Below are positions 37,101-46,410 of a DNA stretch of 64,000 nucleotides, piece after piece; position 1 is the stretch's first letter; every line of letters begins with the position of its first letter. The stretch comes from Chryseolinea soli (GTDB lineage: Bacteria > Bacteroidota > Bacteroidia > Cytophagales > Cyclobacteriaceae): positions 2,728,001 to 2,792,000 of the forward strand of contig NZ_CP032382.1 in the NCBI RefSeq assembly GCF_003589925.1. The letters are read 5' to 3'. Below the pieces are notes generated by a model that saw only the letters and a program-made list of their open reading frames with translations, made no database searches and had not been told where the DNA came from. Made by a program: the position numbers and the translations under genes.

Positions 37101-37985
37101 ATGAGTGTACTGGTAAATAAAAATTCCCGTGTCATCGTTCAGGGTTTCACAGGTTCCGAAGGCTCCTTTCACGCGGGCCAGATGATTGAATATGGAACAA
37201 ACGTAGTAGGGGGTGTAACCCCTGCGAAAGGTGGAACCGAACACTTGGGAAGACCGGTATTCAACACCGTGAAAGAAGCCGTTGAGAAAACGGGTGCCGA
37301 CGTGTCCATCATCTTCGTGCCCCCTGCCTTCGCCGCCGACGCCATCATGGAGGCCGTAGACGCAGGCATTAAAGTAGTCATCACCATCACCGAAGGCATA
37401 CCCGTAAAGGATATGATGACGGCCAAAAAATATCTGCAAAGCAAAGGCGGCGTAACCCTCATCGGTCCCAACTGCCCTGGCGTGATCACCCCTGGCGAAG
37501 CCAAAGTAGGCATCATGCCCGGCTTTGTGTTCAAGAAAGGACGGATCGGCATCGTGTCTAAGTCGGGAACCCTCACCTATGAAGCAGCCGACCAGATCGT
37601 GAAAGCCGGCCTGGGCATCTCCACCGCTATTGGTATTGGCGGCGACCCCATCATCGGAACACCCACAAAAGATGCTGTAGAATTGTTAATGAATGACCCC
37701 GAAACCGACGCCATCGTCATGATCGGCGAGATCGGCGGAAACTATGAGCCCGTAGCGGCCCGTTGGATCAAGGATTCGGGAAATAAGAAGCCAGTGGTTG
37801 GATTTATCGCCGGCCAGACTGCCCCTCCGGGTCGCAGAATGGGCCACGCGGGTGCCATTATTGGCGGCGCCGACGACACCGCAGCGGCTAAGATGAAGAT
37901 CATGCGCGAGTGTGGCATCACCGTGGTAGAATCACCCGCCGAGATTGGCGAAACCATGGTGAAAGTATTGGCCGGCAAAAAATAG
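37101..37985 (+). CDS. sucD: Succinyl-CoA synthetase alpha subunit
   Basis: This 294-residue TCA-cycle subunit binds CoA and carries the phosphohistidine. The CoA-binding segment is [19 protein letters not shown] and the active His lies in [15 protein letters not shown]. The N-terminus [15 protein letters not shown] is typical. A longer open frame runs upstream to 36786 but reads through the preceding gene and terminator, so ATG 37101 is used. sucC is not adjacent; in Bacteroidota the two are often apart. It has its own consensus promoter. Confidence 0.96.
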   Translation: MSVLVNKNSRVIVQGFTGSEGSFHAGQMIEYGTNVVGGVTPAKGGTEHLGRPVFNTVKEAVEKTGADVSIIFVPPAFAADAIMEAVDAGIKVVITITEGIPVKDMMTAKKYLQSKGGVTLIGPNCPGVITPGEAKVGIMPGFVFKKGRIGIVSKSGTLTYEAADQIVKAGLGISTAIGIGGDPIIGTPTKDAVELLMNDPETDAIVMIGEIGGNYEPVAARWIKDSGNKKPVVGFIAGQTAPPGRRMGHAGAIIGGADDTAAAKMKIMRECGITVVESPAEIGETMVKVLAGKK

Positions 37986-38005
37986 TCGCCGGCCCCAATT
38001 TCCTA

Positions 38006-38257
38006 TTAAAAAGTAGTTCTGAATTCGTTTTCCAGGTATTCGTTCAGGTTTTTCAACCCGCGCAGCATGCTGAGCTTTTCGGCTTTTTGATCGGCGTTGT
38101 CGTTTTGGTAGATCACCTCTACGAACAAGTCGCGGAGCATGTAGATGTAGATTTTGCGGCCATTTTTCACGCGCGTTCCCAGGGCTACACCTTTTCTTTT
38201 GAGGTATTTCACCTGACTTTCTAAAGAAAGCTTGCTGAAAATGAACTTGAGGATCAT
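38006..38257 (-). CDS. Small conserved-looking hypothetical protein
   Basis: This 83-residue protein (MILKFIFSKLSLESQVKYLK to EYLENEFRTTF) is mixed charge, with a predicted beta pair (VALGTRVKNGRKIYIYMLRD) followed by helices. I do not recognise a family. ATG 38257 is preferred, as residues upstream of it have no coding look. It ends 21 bp from the convergent sucD stop. Although short, its balanced composition and lack of a competing frame support it as real. Confidence 0.6.
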   Translation of the reverse strand: MILKFIFSKLSLESQVKYLKRKGVALGTRVKNGRKIYIYMLRDLFVEVIYQNDNADQKAEKLSMLRGLKNLNEYLENEFRTTF

Positions 38258-38397
38258 AAAACAATTTGTTTGTTGTGTTATGTATCCAAATGCCAATAGC
38301 AAGCCAGGAGAAAAAAACCTTAAAATATCGGTGTTTTGGCCTTTTTAGAGTGGAGGCCAGTCCAGGAATGGGAAACTGAATTCAAAACAATACTCTT

Positions 38398-38979
38398 TTA
38401 TGGACAGAGGTCGGGAGCCACATCGTCTACCTCGCCAAACCACACCAGCCCGTATTCTTTGTAGATGCCAATGCCGATGGCCTTCCATTTTGCCTTTTCC
38501 CACGTGCCGCTGTTGATGAGCAGGGGATTGTGGCCGGGACTTACTTTCCAACCGTCAAGTCCTTCTTTCGCCGTGGCGCCAACGGAACTGTAATAGGCGA
38601 TCTCAAAACCATTGCCCGTATAGCCGGCAATTTCCTGTGGCTTGGTCCACATGCAGGAGGCTTTCTTGTGATCGTTGGTATAACAGCACGACGTCCATTT
38701 TCCGTGCGACGACCAACTGTGGGGGTTGCATTTGTTCTTGGGGTCGAAGGTATAGTGCTCGGAGAGATCGCGTGCATGGGTCTGAGCCACCTGCGAGAGT
38801 TTGGTAGAGAGCGGAATCGATTCCAGGTGGTTTTCCCGGCGGTAGACCATGATCAGGTCATACAGTTTCTTCTCTTCTGGACTAAGGCAGACCGTTGCAA
38901 CAGGATAGGGCCGCTCATGGAAGCCGCCGAGGCCAAACAGCACCAGACTGCTTGCCAGAAGAAGGGAAAACGATTTCAT
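38398..38979 (-). CDS. Secreted CAP (SCP/PR-1-like) domain protein
   Basis: This 193-residue protein has a signal peptide (MKSFSLLLASSLVLFGLGG). A CAP domain spans about residues 40-190: LYDLIMVYRRENHLESIPL, TKLSQVAQTHARDL with the first His, GYTGNGFEIAYYSS, and GHNPLLINSGTWEKAKWKAIGIG. Cys pairs (CCYTNDHKKASC) in the insertion may form disulfides. Bacterial CAP proteins are exported and mostly uncharacterised, with lipid or peptide binding suspected. It is alone between sucD and icd. Confidence 0.85.
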   Translation of the reverse strand: MKSFSLLLASSLVLFGLGGFHERPYPVATVCLSPEEKKLYDLIMVYRRENHLESIPLSTKLSQVAQTHARDLSEHYTFDPKNKCNPHSWSSHGKWTSCCYTNDHKKASCMWTKPQEIAGYTGNGFEIAYYSSVGATAKEGLDGWKVSPGHNPLLINSGTWEKAKWKAIGIGIYKEYGLVWFGEVDDVAPDLCP

Positions 38980-39104
38980 AGAGAAATTTACCAATAAACG
39001 CCAGGCCGAGTAAAAATATCTTCATTTCTGGTTGAGATTTTTTAATTTTCCGCGCCCAAAAAAATGGGCATCACAAAACATTCACTTTTAACGCATTACA
39101 AACA

Positions 39105-40331
39105 ATGAGCGATCAGAAAATTAGCATCAGCAACGGTAAGCTGAACGTGCCTGATAATCCTACGATTCCCTTTATTGAAGGCGATGGAACCGGCGTAGAC
39201 ATTTGGCCTGCATCTCAACTGGTATTCGACAAAGCGGTAGAAAAGGCCTATAACGGAAAGCGGAAGATCAACTGGAAGGAAGTTCTGGCAGGCGAAAAAG
39301 CGTTTAACAAAACCGGCAACTGGATGCCCGAAGAAACGCTCACCGTCTTCAGAGAATATTTAGTAGGTATCAAAGGCCCCCTCACCACACCGGTAGGCGG
39401 CGGCATTCGCTCCCTCAATGTGGCCCTCCGCCAGGAACTCGACCTCTATGCGTGTGTGCGTCCCGTGCGGTGGTTCAAGGGCGTGCCTTCGCCCGTGAAG
39501 GAGCCTCAAAAGACCGACATGGTCATCTTCCGCGAAAACACCGAAGACATCTATGCCGGCATCGAATTTCAGGAAGGCTCGGAAGAGAACAAGAAATTCC
39601 TGCAGTTGTTGAAAGACAATTTCCCGAAGAGCTATAAGAAGATCCGCTTCCCCGAAAATTCGGGTATCGGCATCAAACCCGTTTCCAAAGACGGAACCGA
39701 ACGTCTCGTGCGCTCGGCACTGAAATACGCCCTCGAGCACAAGCTGCCCAGCGTTACACTCGTGCACAAAGGCAACATCATGAAGTTCACCGAAGGCGGT
39801 TTCCGCGACTGGGGATATGCCCTCGCGAAAAGCGAATTTGGAGCCGTAGACCTCGATGGTGGTCCTTGGCAAGTGATCCAGAAAGGTGATCATAAACTGA
39901 TCATCAAAGACGCCATCGCCGACGCATTCCTCCAGCAGATATTGCTGCGCCCGGATGAATATTCGGTGGTTGCAACCTTGAACCTCAACGGCGACTACAT
40001 CTCCGATGCGCTCGCTGCCATCGTGGGAGGTATCGGCATTGCGCCCGGCGGAAACGTGAACTACGTAACCGGCCACGCCATCTTCGAAGCCACACACGGC
40101 ACAGCACCTAAATACGCCGGCCAGGACAAAGTGAATCCCGGCTCTGTCATTCTCTCCGGTGTCATGATGCTCGAATACATGGGCTGGAAAGAAGCTGCCG
40201 ATCTCATCATCAAAGGATTGGAAGGCGCCATCAATGCAAAGAAAGTAACCTACGATTTCCACCGCCTCATGGAAGGCGCAACCCTGCTGAAATGCTCGGA
40301 GTTTGCGAAAGAAGTAGTGAGTAAGATGTAA
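39105..40331 (+). CDS. icd: Isocitrate dehydrogenase (NADP+)
   Basis: This 408-residue enzyme oxidises isocitrate to 2-oxoglutarate. Typical segments are [62 protein letters not shown] and [17 protein letters not shown]. Length and motifs fit the E. coli-type homodimer. The phosphorylatable Ser lies in the [12 protein letters not shown] region. A terminator-like hairpin lies at 40361-40390. Confidence 0.95.
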   Translation: MSDQKISISNGKLNVPDNPTIPFIEGDGTGVDIWPASQLVFDKAVEKAYNGKRKINWKEVLAGEKAFNKTGNWMPEETLTVFREYLVGIKGPLTTPVGGGIRSLNVALRQELDLYACVRPVRWFKGVPSPVKEPQKTDMVIFRENTEDIYAGIEFQEGSEENKKFLQLLKDNFPKSYKKIRFPENSGIGIKPVSKDGTERLVRSALKYALEHKLPSVTLVHKGNIMKFTEGGFRDWGYALAKSEFGAVDLDGGPWQVIQKGDHKLIIKDAIADAFLQQILLRPDEYSVVATLNLNGDYISDALAAIVGGIGIAPGGNVNYVTGHAIFEATHGTAPKYAGQDKVNPGSVILSGVMMLEYMGWKEAADLIIKGLEGAINAKKVTYDFHRLMEGATLLKCSEFAKEVVSKM

Positions 40332-40360
40332 TAAGCAACGGTTCACAACCGTGTGTTTTA

Positions 40361-40396
40361 AGAAAGGTCATCGAAAGGTGGCCTTTTTCTTTTTTT
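40361..40396 (+). terminator. icd terminator
   Basis: AGAAAGGTC (40361-40369) pairs with GGCCTTTTTCT (40380-40390) through a G-T pair and a slipped T, then seven more T. It begins 30 nt after the icd stop. Confidence 0.62.
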
Positions 40397-40545
40397 AAAA
40401 TTTCAATCGGACGCCGTTAAAAACGTCGATGAAAACGCATAGCCCCTTGGATATTTTTTCAGGACGCGAAAAAATCAGTCGCATCTTTTTCTACTGAAAT
40501 GTGGTTGCAGTAGTGTGAAATACTTTGCAGGAAAACGAATCGATC

Positions 40546-42831
40546 ATGAACCCGTTCCTGCAGACCTGCCTGTCCGTTTTTTTCCTGGCTGTGATGCCGA
40601 ATGCACCTATGTTTGGTCAGGCGCCGTCCTGCATGGGAATGACCAACACCATCACACAGCCTTCGCCGTTATGCCTGACAACCACGCCGGCAACGATCGT
40701 CCAGCCCGCGGCCACCAGCGTCCACACAGGACCAATGACTTACGATTGGGAGATGTCAACTTCATCCGCGACTGGCGGATTCGCTTCTCTGGGCGTGAAC
40801 GCAGAAGATCTCCCGGTTCCCACATCGCCGGGGACCTACTACTTTAGAAGAATCGCTTCGCTGTCGGGCATCCCTGCACCCCCCCATACGCCACCTCCCT
40901 TTCGGCCATGCGAGAGCAATGTTGTCGAAGTTGTGATCGTGTCGCCGCCATCCATTTCGGCCAAATCGCCCGTTAGTGCAGAGGTATGCTCAGGTGCGGG
41001 CACAAGTTTTTCGATCACGGTATCTGCTGGGGGAGGAGTGAACAGTCAGTGGCAATACGATGATGGAACGGGTTTCACAGACATTGCATTCGGAAGCTCC
41101 ACTTACAACGGAGCAAACGCGAATACGCTGACCATTTTGAATGCTGCAGGTTTGGGCAACCGAGATTTCAGATGCACAGTGACCAGTACGTTGAGCGCTG
41201 ACTGCCAAAGTCAATCCACAGTATTTTCCCTGCATGAGAGACCGCTCCCCACCGTAACGCCCCTCGCAAAAACGGTTTGCGAAAGTGTGACAGCAAGAGG
41301 CGGTGCCGCCATCGTCGATCTTAACACGTTTAACAACGCACTAACCGTTTCAGATCCCGCCAACCTTTTCGTGTCGTGGTTCACCTCCTCACCCCGGGCC
41401 TCCATTAGCGATCCGGCAAACTTTCACTTCACGGGCACAACCGTGTTGACGGCCAATGTTACCAACACAACAACCTTTTGTGCGGCCGATGCCACGGTAA
41501 GACTCACCACCAAACCATTCCCAACCGCTACCGCCATCATACAATCGCCGGCCAATCTCTGCAGCGGCGAATATTTCGACGTCGCTTTGCAAGGAGCTGC
41601 TCAATACAACTGGACGGCTAGTGCGCCAACCGGAATACAAGGCGCCGGACCCGGGCAGGCCCCTGTCATACACCAGGCATTGACAAACCGGGGAACACAA
41701 CATAAAGCGGTTACTTACACCATCGTGCCCAAACAGGACGGATGCATGGGCCCGCCGATCGATGTGACGGCAACCGTTCAACCGGAAGTAAAAAAATTTG
41801 CGGTCACCGGTGGGGGTGAAATATGCCTGGGCCATGCGGGCCTCACGATCGGGCTAGTGAACAGCCAATCCAACATAGCGTATGAATTGGAGCGAGATGG
41901 ACAGTCCACGGGCATCACCTTGACTTCTCCCGGTGGTCCCTTTGTCTACCCCAACCCCATAGCCAGCAACGGCACCTTCACCATTCACGCCACCACCGGC
42001 GGCCGATGCGAAACCGACATGGACGGAAGCGCCATCGTCATTGTACGAACGGTCCCACAAGGAACCGGTATCATATCAGGCGACGAAATCATTTGTCAGG
42101 GATCGACACACACCTACGAGGCGTCCGGCTGGACCGATGCCACGGACTATCAATGGATCCTCCCAACACCGCTGCGAAGCGTGCGCGAAGAAGAACAGGT
42201 TGCTGAAATTATCGCGGAGCAAATAGAAACGGATGGGGCCGTGCAACTACAAGCTGTTGGCGTGAACACGTGTGGCGCGGGAATGACCGCCGCGAAAATC
42301 ATCAGCATCCACGCCAACCCCATCGTCAACATCAGCCAACCGCAGATCGTGATAGCGGGGCAACCCTTTGACCTAACCTACACCACCACGACCTCTCTAG
42401 CGCAATGGCAATGGAATTTTGGCGACGGCGGCACATCCACCGGGTCATCTCCCGAGCATACCTATGATAAACCCGGTCCCTATGTTGTATCGCTGAACGC
42501 GTTCGATGAAAATAATTGCCCGGGATCTAACACGCTGAACATCGCCGTCACATCGGCCATTTCATCAAACAACATCAAGAACGTGATCACCGCCAACGGC
42601 GATTCGCAAAACGGATATCTGATCGTGGAGAATCTGGAGAAATTTCCTGACAACGAAGTGGTGCTTCTCTCGCGTTGGGGCAACGAGGTGTTTCGAAAAA
42701 AAGGCTATGCCAACGACTGGGATGCACGCGTTGATGGCTATTTTCTGCCGGCGGGCAACTACGTTTGCATCGTCCGGCTCACGGAAACAAACAACGTATT
42801 TTCACGGGTAATAACCGTCGTAAAAGATTGA
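40546..42831 (+). CDS. Type IX secreted multidomain protein with PKD domain and gliding-motility-type C-terminus
   Basis: This 761-residue protein has a signal peptide (MNPFLQTCLSVFFLAVMPNAPMFGQ) and several Ig/PKD-like beta domains. One clear PKD module lies near residues 605-675 (WNFGDGGTSTGSSPEHTYD). The C-terminal 85 residues (VITANGDSQNGYLIVENLEKF to VITVVKD, with LLSRWGNEVFRKKGYANDWD) are the gliding-motility-associated type B sorting domain used by the type IX secretion system. Its stop overlaps the start of the PorP/SprF gene, its probable dedicated partner. ATG 40546 starts the signal peptide. Confidence 0.88.
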   Translation: MNPFLQTCLSVFFLAVMPNAPMFGQAPSCMGMTNTITQPSPLCLTTTPATIVQPAATSVHTGPMTYDWEMSTSSATGGFASLGVNAEDLPVPTSPGTYYFRRIASLSGIPAPPHTPPPFRPCESNVVEVVIVSPPSISAKSPVSAEVCSGAGTSFSITVSAGGGVNSQWQYDDGTGFTDIAFGSSTYNGANANTLTILNAAGLGNRDFRCTVTSTLSADCQSQSTVFSLHERPLPTVTPLAKTVCESVTARGGAAIVDLNTFNNALTVSDPANLFVSWFTSSPRASISDPANFHFTGTTVLTANVTNTTTFCAADATVRLTTKPFPTATAIIQSPANLCSGEYFDVALQGAAQYNWTASAPTGIQGAGPGQAPVIHQALTNRGTQHKAVTYTIVPKQDGCMGPPIDVTATVQPEVKKFAVTGGGEICLGHAGLTIGLVNSQSNIAYELERDGQSTGITLTSPGGPFVYPNPIASNGTFTIHATTGGRCETDMDGSAIVIVRTVPQGTGIISGDEIICQGSTHTYEASGWTDATDYQWILPTPLRSVREEEQVAEIIAEQIETDGAVQLQAVGVNTCGAGMTAAKIISIHANPIVNISQPQIVIAGQPFDLTYTTTTSLAQWQWNFGDGGTSTGSSPEHTYDKPGPYVVSLNAFDENNCPGSNTLNIAVTSAISSNNIKNVITANGDSQNGYLIVENLEKFPDNEVVLLSRWGNEVFRKKGYANDWDARVDGYFLPAGNYVCIVRLTETNNVFSRVITVVKD

Positions 42832-43922
42832 TGCGCCGGCTCGCAACCTTCTGGTTTTTCAGCGCGGCCCTGGCTGCACACGCCCAGGACATCCCGCTGT
42901 TCACACAAAAGCTGACCAATGCTTTTTTGTATAACCCCTCGGTGGCCGGCAATACTTTGGGATCCATCACGCTCGCGCGCCGGCAACATTGGAAGGGTAT
43001 ACAGGGTTCGCCAAACTCCACCCTGCTCAGCGCACATCTTCCGGTAAATGGTTATCGCTTTGGCACGGGACTCACCGTGTATCAAGACAACGTCGGTGTG
43101 TCTCAGACGCTTTCCGCCAACGGTGCCTTCGCTTATCACCTGATCTTACCCAGTCGCCAATCGTTCTCGCTGGGTGTGTCTGCTGAATATTATAACTACC
43201 GTGTTGTTCCCTCGCGCGTGGACGTGCAGGCAACGGGTTGGAGCGATCCTGTTCTGTTGTCGAGGTATACCGGTGTGAACGGCGTCGATTTTTCGGCCGG
43301 GGTCAGTTATTATTCGCGTTATCTCCGCGCAGGTGCTTCCATCAATCGCATCAGCGGATGGCTGGGGTCGGAGCACAGAAACCTCTTCCAGCCTTTCTTC
43401 ACCGGGTTTGTGCAAGGCATACTGCCCCTGGCCGACAAGCGACACGGGGTGGAACCGATGCTCACCTATCGCTCCCTAAATCCGGAGAGCGCCTTGTTGG
43501 AGGGAGGTTTGTATTACACGTTCGATAAGAAGATCACCCTCGGGGCAAGCTATCGCACAGGAAAAGTAGTTTCCGTGGCCACATCATTCCAGGTGTACAA
43601 GAATCTGACGATAGGCTATAGCAACGAACTCTTCGCCAGTCAACGCAACGTTGGCTTGGGACCTAGTCACGAAATCGCTGTGCGTTTCGATTTTAACGAT
43701 CGCACCGATCTGCAGGCCCGCAAAAGTCCCCGGTATCTCAACACGGCTCAACTTCAGGCTCGCCGCAAACCCCTTGTAAATTATTTTGTCCCGAAAGTCG
43801 CCGTCAGGAAATACAAGCACTATGTCAGGAAGACCCGCAGAATTTCCAATCAGGCCTTGTTCGAATGGCGCGCGAAAAAGACGCCTCGCAAAAAGCGGAT
43901 GACGATAAAAAAGAGAAAATGA
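42831..43922 (+). CDS. PorP/SprF-family outer-membrane protein
   Basis: This 363-residue protein has a signal peptide (MRRLATFWFFSAALAAHAQD), then the family pattern QDIPLFTQKLTNAFLYNPSVAGN and ARRQHWKGIQGSPNSTLLSAH, followed by a beta-barrel-like body. A strongly basic tail (RAKKTPRKKRMTIKKRK) is unusual and lies past the barrel. PorP/SprF proteins anchor or help export type B cargo of the type IX system. The ATG shares its first base with the stop of the cargo gene (TGATG), so translation is probably coupled. Confidence 0.9.
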   Translation: MRRLATFWFFSAALAAHAQDIPLFTQKLTNAFLYNPSVAGNTLGSITLARRQHWKGIQGSPNSTLLSAHLPVNGYRFGTGLTVYQDNVGVSQTLSANGAFAYHLILPSRQSFSLGVSAEYYNYRVVPSRVDVQATGWSDPVLLSRYTGVNGVDFSAGVSYYSRYLRAGASINRISGWLGSEHRNLFQPFFTGFVQGILPLADKRHGVEPMLTYRSLNPESALLEGGLYYTFDKKITLGASYRTGKVVSVATSFQVYKNLTIGYSNELFASQRNVGLGPSHEIAVRFDFNDRTDLQARKSPRYLNTAQLQARRKPLVNYFVPKVAVRKYKHYVRKTRRISNQALFEWRAKKTPRKKRMTIKKRK

Positions 43923-43924
43923 AT

Positions 43925-44392
43925 TTAGAAGTTGAGCATGCCGATCGCTGTGAGCGCGGCTTCCTCACCCTTGTTACCATATTTACCACCCGCACGATCC
44001 AACGCCTGCTGTTTGTTCAACGTGGTGAGCACGCCAAAGATGACCGGCTTGCGGGTTTTCAACGCAGCCTCGGTGACACCGTAGGCAACGCCCTGGCAGA
44101 TGTAGTCGAAGTGGGGTGTCTCGCCTTGAATAACACAGCCCAGACAGATCACGGCGTCGATATCTTTTTTCTCACCCATCCACAAAGCGCCCAGTGAAAG
44201 CTCGAACGTGCCCGGCACATTTTTGCGGATGATGTGTGTTTTCTTTACCCCGTTGGCGGTCAGTCCCGCTACGGCACCTTCATAAAGGGCTTCCGTGATC
44301 TCTTCGTTCCATTCCGCCACGACGATGGCGAATTTCTTTTTGGAGAGATTTACGTCCGATTTTACTTTTCCAGATTTCAAGGGACCGGCCAT
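43925..44392 (-). CDS. ribH: 6,7-Dimethyl-8-ribityllumazine synthase
   Basis: This 155-residue penultimate riboflavin enzyme has the motifs AEWNEEITEALYEGA, VPGTFELSLGA, GCVIQGETPHFDYI with the catalytic His, and FGVLTTLNKQQALDRAG. It is full length with a short basic N-terminal extension usual in this phylum. It lies 88 bp downstream of the TPR gene stop on the same strand, but a terminator stands between them. Confidence 0.96.
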   Translation of the reverse strand: MAGPLKSGKVKSDVNLSKKKFAIVVAEWNEEITEALYEGAVAGLTANGVKKTHIIRKNVPGTFELSLGALWMGEKKDIDAVICLGCVIQGETPHFDYICQGVAYGVTEAALKTRKPVIFGVLTTLNKQQALDRAGGKYGNKGEEAALTAIGMLNF

Positions 44393-44430
44393 AGGCGTGT
44401 AGTTTGTTTTTCCTGGAGGAAAATAGGGTG

Positions 44431-44461
44431 AAATAAAAAAGGGATAGAAGATCTATCCCTT
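44431..44461 (-). terminator. Terminator of the TPR membrane-protein gene
   Basis: Read on the minus strand, AAGGGATAG pairs with CTATCCCTT (44453-44461 with 44439-44447) around a 5-nt loop, and a T-rich tail follows toward 44431. Confidence 0.68.
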
Positions 44462-44480
44462 GAAATTAAATGAAATATGC

Positions 44481-45170
44481 TTAGGAATTGCTTTCCAAAC
44501 GCGCTTTGAACTTGCGGGCACTTTGATATTCCGCAGATTCCCAATACTGGGTGATCACTTTTTCATAGGCTTCTTTTGCCTTGTCGTTCTGGTTCAGCTT
44601 TTCGTAGGCCAGGGCTTCCTTCATCAGGTAGGCCGGTGAAAAATATTTGTTCGGCTTGTAGTTGGCGGCCTTGTTGTAGTATTTGGCAGCGTCCTCATAC
44701 TTCTGCTCTTCCATATAGGTGTCGCCCACCAGGCTATAGGCCCGGGCCTGTACCAAAAGATCGTTAGAGCTAAAGTCTTCCAGGTAAAGACGGGACAGCT
44801 CATATTTACCTTGCTTCAAATAGCAAACGCCAGCATAGTAGTTGGCCAATTTGCCTGCGTCGGTAATACCGTATTTATTGATGATCTCGAGAAAGCCCAT
44901 GCTGTTTCCATCGCCATCCAGCGCTTTTCCCAGGCTGTCGGCTTCGAAATAATAAACGGCCTGGAACATTTCTTTCTGGGCCTCTACGTTTTGGGTGCTC
45001 TTATAATAGTGGAAACCAAAATATCCACCAACGGCTAAAAGAATAGCGACCGCGATGCCGACAACGACCTTGGGATTGCTTTCAATCCAATTTTCGGCGC
45101 CAATCAAACGGTCCTTAATTGCCTCGGGATTTTCGAGAAGTTCGTGCTTGTGTTCTTCCTTTTTTGCCAT
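44481..45170 (-). CDS. Membrane-anchored TPR protein (YfgM-like)
   Basis: This 229-residue protein has a charged cytosolic N-terminus (MAKKEEHKHELLENPEAIKD), one membrane helix (about residues 34-54, VVVGIAVAILLAVGGYFGF), then four to five TPR units in the periplasm (YYAGVCYLKQGKYELSRLYLED, AYSLVGDTYMEEQKYEDAAKYY). The layout matches YfgM/DUF2133-like ancillary SecYEG proteins, though this is only likeness of architecture. It lies 121 bp downstream of pdhA on the same strand. Confidence 0.8.
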   Translation of the reverse strand: MAKKEEHKHELLENPEAIKDRLIGAENWIESNPKVVVGIAVAILLAVGGYFGFHYYKSTQNVEAQKEMFQAVYYFEADSLGKALDGDGNSMGFLEIINKYGITDAGKLANYYAGVCYLKQGKYELSRLYLEDFSSNDLLVQARAYSLVGDTYMEEQKYEDAAKYYNKAANYKPNKYFSPAYLMKEALAYEKLNQNDKAKEAYEKVITQYWESAEYQSARKFKARLESNS

Positions 45171-45291
45171 TGTATTCAGGTTATTTCCGCCTCAACCCGG
45201 AAAGGAACGGGTTCTGCGTGACATTATTACGTTTTGCCCGACCAGTCGGGGGCGCAAAACTACACATTAGATGCTTCTAAAAAAAGGGGTC

Positions 45292-46335
45292 TTAATCCAG
45301 CACGAAAGGATAGTCCGTTTGTACATAAACGTCCGTCAAAGCCTCGGAAGGATCGGGATACTTGGATTCTTCCGCGAACTTCACGCTTTCGTCTACCTGA
45401 CCCATCACCTTGGCATCGATGGCTTCGAGGTCCTTTTCGGTTGCCATTTTGCGTTCGAGGATGGTTTTGCGTACGATTTCGATGGGGTCGCGTTGTTTGT
45501 ATTGTTCCACCTCGTCCTTGGTCCGGTATTTTTGAGGATCGGACATGGAGTGACCCTTATAGCGATAGGTTCTGAATTCGAGCAGGGTAGGGCCTTCGCC
45601 TTTGCGGGCGCGGTCGGCGGCGCGGGCTACGGCCTTATGCACATCTTCGGGGTGCATGCCATCCACCGGTTCGGAAGGCATATCGTATGCTTCACCCAGG
45701 GTATACAGGTCCGTCACGTTCGAGGTGCGTTGCACCGACGTTCCCATGGCATAACCATTGTTCTCGATCACAAAGATCACGGGCAGCTTCCAGAGCATGG
45801 CCAGGTTCAGGGTCTCATGGAAAGCACCTTGACGTACGGCACCGTCGCCCATGGAGCAAATGCAGAGATTGCCGGTCTTATTATATTTTTCGGCGAAGGC
45901 CAGTCCGGCTCCCAGCGGAACCTGAGCGCCCACGATGCCGTGGCCGCCGACAAAACCTACGTTTTTATCAAAAATGTGCATGGAACCGCCTTTTCCTTTG
46001 GTGGTACCGGTTTCTTTGCCATAGAGCTCGGCCATGATGGCCTTAGGGTCTGTGCCCAGGGCCAGCGGGTGGCCGTGGTCGCGATAGGCCGTGATCCATT
46101 TGTCGCCTTTGCGGAGGGCGGTAACAGAGCCGGCGGCGCAAGCCTCCTGGCCGATATAGAGGTGGCAAAAGCCTTTGATTTTCTGCATGCCATACAATTG
46201 ACCTGCCTTCTCTTCAAATTTGCGCATCAGCTGCATGCTTTCGTACCAGTAGAGATAGGTCTCCTTGGAGAACTCCTGGTTGTCACTCTTCGCCGCAACA
46301 GCGGCCTCATTCTTCGCTTTGGTTGTCGTAGGCAT
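45292..46335 (-). CDS. pdhA: Pyruvate dehydrogenase E1 alpha subunit
   Basis: This 347-residue thiamine diphosphate enzyme subunit makes acetyl-CoA together with E1 beta and E2. It shows the TPP motif GDGAVRQGAFHETLNLAM ending in VIENN, and the phosphorylation-loop-like segment YRYKGHSMSDPQKYR. ATG 46335 (MPTTTKAKN) is chosen; the longer frame to 46431 overlaps recF and has no coding look. The Ala/Lys-rich N-terminus is flexible. It is divergent from recF across 75 bp. The beta subunit gene is not adjacent. Confidence 0.94.
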   Translation of the reverse strand: MPTTTKAKNEAAVAAKSDNQEFSKETYLYWYESMQLMRKFEEKAGQLYGMQKIKGFCHLYIGQEACAAGSVTALRKGDKWITAYRDHGHPLALGTDPKAIMAELYGKETGTTKGKGGSMHIFDKNVGFVGGHGIVGAQVPLGAGLAFAEKYNKTGNLCICSMGDGAVRQGAFHETLNLAMLWKLPVIFVIENNGYAMGTSVQRTSNVTDLYTLGEAYDMPSEPVDGMHPEDVHKAVARAADRARKGEGPTLLEFRTYRYKGHSMSDPQKYRTKDEVEQYKQRDPIEIVRKTILERKMATEKDLEAIDAKVMGQVDESVKFAEESKYPDPSEALTDVYVQTDYPFVLD

Positions 46336-46359
46336 ATCCCTATTTTTGAATCCGAGCTG

Positions 46360-46391
46360 CGAAATTAATTCCCAAACGAACATTAGCCAAA
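46360..46391 (-). promoter_or_regulatory. Probable pdhA promoter
   Basis: On the minus strand TTTG (46388-46391) is followed after 20 nt by TAATTTCG (46360-46367), one base from the TAnnTTTG consensus. It lies in the pdhA-recF divergent gap. Confidence 0.4.
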
Positions 46392-46410
46392 CTTTCCGTG
46401 TAATTCTCTC

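Noticed and set aside
45231..45260. GTTTTGC/GCAAAAC inverted repeat between pdhA and the TPR gene as terminator or operator
   Set aside because: The inner part cannot pair well and no T-run or conserved context supports a role; left unannotated.
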